From an uncultured Cohaesibacter sp. (GTDB taxonomy: Bacteria > Pseudomonadota > Alphaproteobacteria > Rhizobiales > Cohaesibacteraceae), in the NCBI RefSeq assembly GCF_963678225.1, contig NZ_OY782764.1, positions 1-64,000 on the forward strand: a stretch of DNA of 64,000 nucleotides. Reading direction: 5' to 3'. Both the position numbers and the translations under genes were made by a program. Of this stretch, positions 59,888 through 64,000 are shown piece by piece. Within the stretch, counting starts at the first letter, position 1; the number at the start of each line of letters is the position of its first letter. A model generated the notes under the pieces. The model did not search any database and was not told the DNA's origin. It was given only the letters and a program-made list of their open reading frames with translations.

Positions 59888-60918
59888 TGCGTATTGTCCT
59901 CAAGAAGTGCAGTCTTGCCGGTTCGGATGCTTTCATCAGCAGCAAGGCAAACGGCCAGCGACTGAACAGCGTCCTCCATATGGCGGGTCAAATCGATGTC
60001 TTCGCGTATGGCCTTCAGGATGTAAGCCTGCTCGGCAGCGCACAGCTCATTGTGCCCCGGCTCACCCGTCAGATCGATATGCTGATCCCCATCGGGCCTA
60101 TGCACCAGAATGCCACCGACCTTGGTGTGACCATCCACATCGGCACTCGCTCCCTTGTTGCCATCCACAATGGAGACAGCCCCGTTCGGAGAAACGATGT
60201 CTTTAACGAAAAATGCGGTTTCCGACATCATCGGCCCCCAGCCCGCCTCATACCAGCCAACCGAGCCGTCTGAGAAAGTCACTTGGAGCTGGCCATAATT
60301 ATACATGTCCGGCCCGATTTCGTCGGAGAGGCGCAGACCGATCCCGTTGACCTTGACCGGCTTGGCATCGGTGATCTGACACATCACATCCACATAATGC
60401 ACCCCGCAATCCACGATCGGGCTGGTGGTCTGCATCAGAGCCTTGTGGGTTTCCCATTCATGGCCGCTTGATTGCTGATTGAGATTGAGCCGAAAAACAT
60501 AAGGCCCGCCGAGATTGCGCGCTTCGGCAACAAAACGCACCCATGAGGGGTGATGGCGCAGGATATAGCCCACCACCAGCTTTTTGCCTGTCCGCTTGGC
60601 GGTCTCGACCACCCGTTTGGCCCCTTCCACGGTCATGGACAGTGGCTTTTCGACAAACACATGGGCCCCGGCTTCCATCGCAGCGCAGGCGAAATCCACA
60701 TGGGTATCGGTGTAGGTCGCGATGACCACCAGATCGGGCTTGCTCGCGGCCAGAGCCTTGTAGAAGTCATCATATACCGGATAACCGGACAAGGGCCCTT
60801 CCGGTGCTTCGCTTGTGCGATTGACCAGCGCGACGATTTCAGAGTCTGGATGATTGTGATGACCAAGAGCATGGGCATATCCCATGTTGCCCAGCCCTGC
60901 AATAAGTGTCCGGATCAT
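59884..60918 (-). CDS. Gfo/Idh/MocA-family NAD(P)-dependent oxidoreductase
   Basis: From ATG 60918 the protein has 344 residues. It begins IRTLIAGLGNMGYAHALGHHNHPDSEIVALVNRT, a Rossmann GxGxxG-type motif with Asn after the second strand. AGAHVFVEKPLSMTVEGAKRVVE contains the EKP motif of the family, and IVDCGVHYVDVMCQITDAKPVKVNGIG the His after Asp typical of the second domain. The start overlaps the permease stop as ATGA. It should oxidise or epimerise the sugar brought in by the transporter. Confidence 0.92.
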   Translation of the reverse strand: MIRTLIAGLGNMGYAHALGHHNHPDSEIVALVNRTSEAPEGPLSGYPVYDDFYKALAASKPDLVVIATYTDTHVDFACAAMEAGAHVFVEKPLSMTVEGAKRVVETAKRTGKKLVVGYILRHHPSWVRFVAEARNLGGPYVFRLNLNQQSSGHEWETHKALMQTTSPIVDCGVHYVDVMCQITDAKPVKVNGIGLRLSDEIGPDMYNYGQLQVTFSDGSVGWYEAGWGPMMSETAFFVKDIVSPNGAVSIVDGNKGASADVDGHTKVGGILVHRPDGDQHIDLTGEPGHNELCAAEQAYILKAIREDIDLTRHMEDAVQSLAVCLAADESIRTGKTALLEDNTQ

Positions 60919-61754
60919 TTGACTGCCCCTGACGTAATGCCGCGGATCAATTGCCGCGAGAAAATAACATAGAGAATGAGAACCGGCAGGATCGCCATGG
61001 ACAGAGCGGAAAGCACCGCATTCCAATCCGTGACAAACTGGCCGATAAAGACCTGGCTACCCAGCGTCAGTGTTTTGGTTTCTTCCGCAGGTGCAAGGAT
61101 GAGCGGGAACCACAGATCATTCCAGATCGGGATCATGTTGAACACCGCAACAGTTGCCATGGCAGGCCGCACCAACGGCACGACGATACGGGCAAAAATG
61201 GAATATTCGCTGAGCCCGTCCACCCGTCCGGCGTCTTTCAGGTCATCGGACACCTGCCGCATGAATTCACTCAGGATGAACACGGCCAACGGCAACCCTT
61301 GAGCCGTATAGACCAGTATCAACGACCAGAGCGTATTGACCAGCCCCGTGGCAACCATCATTTCCAGAATGGCCACTGTGCCAATGCGGATTGGAATCAT
61401 GATGCCAAGAGCCAGATAAAGCCCCATGATCATGTTGCCCTTGAAGCGATATTCGCTAAGCGCAAAGGCCGCCATGGAGCCAAACAGCAGAATGAGAAAC
61501 AGAGAGCCAACCGTGACGATCATCGAGTTCTGGAAATAGAGAAAGAAGTCCCCCTGCTTCATCACCGTTTCATAGCCGATCAGCGAAAAGCTATCGCTAT
61601 TGGGCATGGACAATGGTTCGCGGAAGATCGCCCGACGGGACTTGAAACTGTTGATCAAGATGACGAACACAGGAAACAGCGCAATCAGCGTGTAAATGAT
61701 GAGCGCACCATGCATGGCGGCGGCGCTGACAGGATTGGATCGTGCCTTGTTCAT
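60915..61754 (-). CDS. Sugar ABC transporter permease, MalG type
   Basis: The 279-residue permease has six helices and the EAA loop ELSEFMRQVSDDLKDAGRVDGLSEYSIFARIVVPLVRPAMATVAVF. It begins ALIIYTLIALFPVFVILINSFKSRRAIF, the CUT1 start. ATG 61754 is ten bases after the MalF-type stop. It is the fourth-last gene of the operon as transcribed. Confidence 0.93.
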   Translation of the reverse strand: MNKARSNPVSAAAMHGALIIYTLIALFPVFVILINSFKSRRAIFREPLSMPNSDSFSLIGYETVMKQGDFFLYFQNSMIVTVGSLFLILLFGSMAAFALSEYRFKGNMIMGLYLALGIMIPIRIGTVAILEMMVATGLVNTLWSLILVYTAQGLPLAVFILSEFMRQVSDDLKDAGRVDGLSEYSIFARIVVPLVRPAMATVAVFNMIPIWNDLWFPLILAPAEETKTLTLGSQVFIGQFVTDWNAVLSALSMAILPVLILYVIFSRQLIRGITSGAVK

Positions 61755-61763
61755 GATGCCCTC

Positions 61764-62678
61764 CTAAAGCTGGTAGCGCCGCAGGCGCGTCTGAATGCCA
61801 AACAGATAGATGCACACCCCGACCAGAATGATCGCAAACATGGTCCCTGCCACGGCCGACCCCATATAGGGATCTCCCAGTTGAAGCTGGAACCCGAAGA
61901 AGGTGCGATAAAGGAAGGTACCCAGAATGTCCGTCGAGAAATCAGGCCCGGCCAACGCCCCTTGGGCGGCGTAGATCAGGTCGAAGGCATTGAAGTTGCC
62001 CACGAAGGTGAGGATCGAGATGATACCGATGGAAGGCAGGATCAGTGGCAACTTGATCTTCCAGAAAGCATTGATTCCCGTAATGCCATCAATTTCGCCT
62101 GCTTCCAGAATTTCTTCAGGGATCGAGAGCAGCGCCGCATAGATCAGCATCATCGGAATACCGACAAACTGCCAGACCGAAATCAGCGATAGCGTTATCA
62201 ATGCATAGGCTTCCTTGCCAAGCCATGGAGCGAACAAAGACTTAAGCCCCACCGCATCCAGCATGGAAGGTGCAATGCCCCAGATCGGCGAAAGGATCAG
62301 CTTCCAGGCAAACCCCACAATCACGAAGCTAAGGATCGTGGGAATAAAAATGGCCGAGCGATAAAGCGCAGCAAAGCGCAAGCGCGGATGGCTGAGCAGC
62401 GCCGCCAGCGCGACCCCGATCGGGTTCTGCACCAGCATATGGATGAAGAAGAATTTGAAGTTGTTGCCCAGTGCATTCCAGAATTGCTCGGACCAGCGCG
62501 GATCACCGAACAGCATGTTGAAATTGTCCAGTCCGACAAAGGTGCGCACCTGATCGACATCGGTATAAAGGGCCAGGCGCAGGGTATTAAACAGCGGAAA
62601 AATCATAACCGCCGTATAGACAATAACCGCCGGTGCCAGAAAAATGACAATATGCCATCGGAAGCGGGAAGCTTGCAT
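61764..62678 (-). CDS. Sugar ABC transporter permease, MalF type
   Basis: From ATG 62678 (GGAG upstream) it has 304 residues. It begins ASRFRWHIVIFLAPAVIVYTAVMIFPLFNTLRLALYT, and the EAA loop is SIPEEILEAGEIDGITGINAFWKIKLPLILPSIGIISILTF. A longer frame to 62858 runs into the intercistronic region and is rejected. It pairs with the MalG-type permease in the same operon. Confidence 0.92.
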   Translation of the reverse strand: MQASRFRWHIVIFLAPAVIVYTAVMIFPLFNTLRLALYTDVDQVRTFVGLDNFNMLFGDPRWSEQFWNALGNNFKFFFIHMLVQNPIGVALAALLSHPRLRFAALYRSAIFIPTILSFVIVGFAWKLILSPIWGIAPSMLDAVGLKSLFAPWLGKEAYALITLSLISVWQFVGIPMMLIYAALLSIPEEILEAGEIDGITGINAFWKIKLPLILPSIGIISILTFVGNFNAFDLIYAAQGALAGPDFSTDILGTFLYRTFFGFQLQLGDPYMGSAVAGTMFAIILVGVCIYLFGIQTRLRRYQL

Positions 62679-62822
62679 CACGATCTCCAGTAGCGAAAAC
62701 CCGGTTTCCAGAACGCCGATACGGCAGCAGGCCATTGGCGCGAGGGCTCTGAAGGGTGTCGATGAGGGCACTCTCCCTAAAAGAGGAAGAGAAGGCTCAG
62801 AGGCCGGCTCATCGTCGAAGTC

Positions 62823-62848
62823 GGCCAGACAGGAAACCCTGTCTGACC
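62823..62848 (-). other. Intercistronic hairpin after the binding protein gene
   Basis: GGTCAGACAGGG and CCTGTCTGGCC (minus strand) form a stem around TTT, between the binding protein stop and the permease. No long T-run follows; like the hairpin in the other sugar operon it may protect the binding protein mRNA. Confidence 0.7.
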
Positions 62849-62870
62849 GCATTTTCACAGTCGGGATGGA

Positions 62871-64000
62871 TTACTTCTGGGGTTTATACCAGCTATCCAG
62901 ACCATCCTGCAGTTTCTTGCCGAGCTCTTCTGGCGTAGCCGTTCCCTTGATGGCGGCAGCAGAGGCACCCCATGTTTCGTTTTCAAGGTTTGGCGTGCCA
63001 CGCGACAGGATCTGATAGGTGGAGCGAATGGTAGTTTCGCAATCACCGCGCCAGCTGACAAATTCTTCTGCAAGCGGGTCGCTGATTTCAACCGGCGCAC
63101 TGGAGAGCGGGAAGAAACCGGGGAGAGCGTTGCCGAAGATTTCCGCGAATTCCGGAGAAGCGACCCACGCAAGGAAAGTCTTTGCCGCTTCCGGATTTTC
63201 AGTCTTGGCGTTCATGCCAATGCCGATATCAACATGATCGGAGATATAGCAGGTGTCGCCCTTGGCTTTGACAGGAGGCTTGAAGGCACCCATCTTGAAA
63301 TCAGCCTGTTCGTTGAACATGGCAATTTCCCAAGAACCGGCAGGATAGATGGCTGCACGACCAAGGGTAAACAGGTTCTGGCTATCCGGATAGGTCTGGG
63401 CTTCAAAGCCGTCGCCCAGATAAGGCGCCCATTTGTGGAGCACTTCATAAGGCTCGACCCACTGCGGGTCAGTCAGCTTCTGTTCGCCCTTGATCAGAGC
63501 CAGACGGCCTTCTTCACCCTTCCAGTAGGTTGGGCCAATATTCTGATAGCCCATGGTGGCAGCTTCCCACTGGTCGTTGGTGCCCATGGCCATTGGAATA
63601 TAGCTGCCGTCTTCCTTGATCTTGTCCAGAACAGCAAAGAATTCATCTTCGGTTTCGGGAGCGGTAAGGCCAAGCTCGTCAAAGGCATCCTTGTTGTAGA
63701 TGAAGCCATGAATAACAGATGCCATCGGCACACAGAAAGTATGCGCGGCGTCATCGGTCTGCCAGGCAGCCTTGGCAACATCGGAGAAGTTGCTCATGGC
63801 ATCCATTGAGGTCAGATCTTCCAGATAGCCAGCCTTGTAAAGCGCAAGAGAGGCATCAAACGGACGGCAGCTGATCAGATCGCCTGCCGTACCCGCACCG
63901 AGCTTGGAGTTGATGGCCGAGTTATATTCGGTCGGAGCCATTGGGGTGAATTTCAATTTGATGCCAGGATTGCTGGCTTCAAACGCAGGAATGATCTTGT
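62871..64000 (-). CDS. Sugar ABC transporter substrate-binding protein, partial at window edge
   Basis: The frame is open from the stop at 62871 to the right edge; codons before the apparent start read KIIPAFEASNPGIKLKFTPMAP, so the N-terminus with its export signal lies outside. Visible are ISCRPFDASLALYKAGYLEDLTSM, FCVPMASVIHGFIYNKDAFDELGLTAPETEDEFFAVLDKIKEDGSYIPMAMG, WEAATMGYQNIGPTYWKGEEGRLALIKGEQ, LFTLGRAAIYPAGSWEIAMF and TYQILSRGTP, an SBP_bac_1 sugar binder. It would be the first structural gene of this operon. Confidence 0.92.
   Translation of the reverse strand, partial: KIIPAFEASNPGIKLKFTPMAPTEYNSAINSKLGAGTAGDLISCRPFDASLALYKAGYLEDLTSMDAMSNFSDVAKAAWQTDDAAHTFCVPMASVIHGFIYNKDAFDELGLTAPETEDEFFAVLDKIKEDGSYIPMAMGTNDQWEAATMGYQNIGPTYWKGEEGRLALIKGEQKLTDPQWVEPYEVLHKWAPYLGDGFEAQTYPDSQNLFTLGRAAIYPAGSWEIAMFNEQADFKMGAFKPPVKAKGDTCYISDHVDIGIGMNAKTENPEAAKTFLAWVASPEFAEIFGNALPGFFPLSSAPVEISDPLAEEFVSWRGDCETTIRSTYQILSRGTPNLENETWGASAAAIKGTATPEELGKKLQDGLDSWYKPQK

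Noticed and set aside
60951-62192. A 413-codon plus-strand frame rich in Gln, Arg and Asp
   Set aside because: Antisense to two permease genes; composition is what membrane helices give when read backwards.
1-64000. Search by eye for tRNA, rRNA and CRISPR arrays
   Set aside because: None was found: no cloverleaf with TTCGANNC near a CCA end, no rRNA signature and no regularly spaced repeats.

Overview
The window looks like chromosomal DNA of an alphaproteobacterium, probably of the order Hyphomicrobiales (inference from gene content: many binding-protein-dependent sugar transporters, a TRAP transporter, a cobalamin riboswitch, MocR/GntR/LacI/DeoR regulators). It has moderately high GC except for a clearly AT-richer stretch at about 14.8-16.9 kb. 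No rRNA, tRNA or CRISPR array was seen.

Region 1 (1 to about 14.8-16.2 kb) is the early and lysis half of a Mu-like transposable prophage, read from its immunity end leftwards: a c-type repressor on the plus strand, then a long, tightly overlapping minus-strand series of ner-like regulator, DnaA-domain-IV-like protein, ParB-like protein, small HTH protein, transposase A (DDE), target-selection ATPase B, several small early genes, DUF3164, GemA, Mor-like activator, amidase endolysin, holin, overlapping i-spanin/o-spanin genes, an exported thermonuclease-like protein, gp25-, gp26- and gp27-like packaging proteins, large terminase (gp28-like) and portal (gp29-like, cut by the window edge). The c/ner intergenic region carries two matching operator palindromes, one lying exactly in the spacer of a good early promoter. 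Beyond the repressor are a frameshifted HEPN-like gene and a cluster of a repeated TGTCCAACTT motif that may mark the transposase-binding end of the element.

Region 2 (16.9-26 kb) is host metabolism: L-rhamnose catabolism rhaB-rhaA-rhaD; a divergent MocR regulator/class-V aminotransferase pair sharing a palindrome; and a cobalamin riboswitch upstream of an SLC13-type carrier with RCK_C domains. Region 3 (26-37.4 kb) is stress and efflux: a SufR-like Cys-rich regulator divergent from an Fe/Mn superoxide dismutase, a flavin reductase, an RND adaptor and pump, an AraC regulator coupled to a Cys-nucleophile hydrolase, a candidate sRNA, an exported hydrolase and a membrane-anchored AraC regulator.

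Region 4 (37.5-44.2 kb) is a single LacI-headed sugar operon (regulator, binding protein, two permeases, an intracellular beta-fructosidase-like glycosidase, ATPase), with its promoter and operator visible. Region 5 (44.4-57.4 kb) holds a DeoR regulator, a TRAP transporter whose binding-protein gene is internally deleted and frameshifted, an SDR, an FAD oxidoreductase, hydantoinase/oxoprolinase A and B subunits, a GntR/UTRA regulator and a frlB/frlD-like pair for phosphorylated Amadori compounds. Region 6 (57.4-64 kb) holds a DUF2254 membrane protein and a second sugar ABC operon with a Gfo/Idh/MocA dehydrogenase; its binding protein runs off the right edge.
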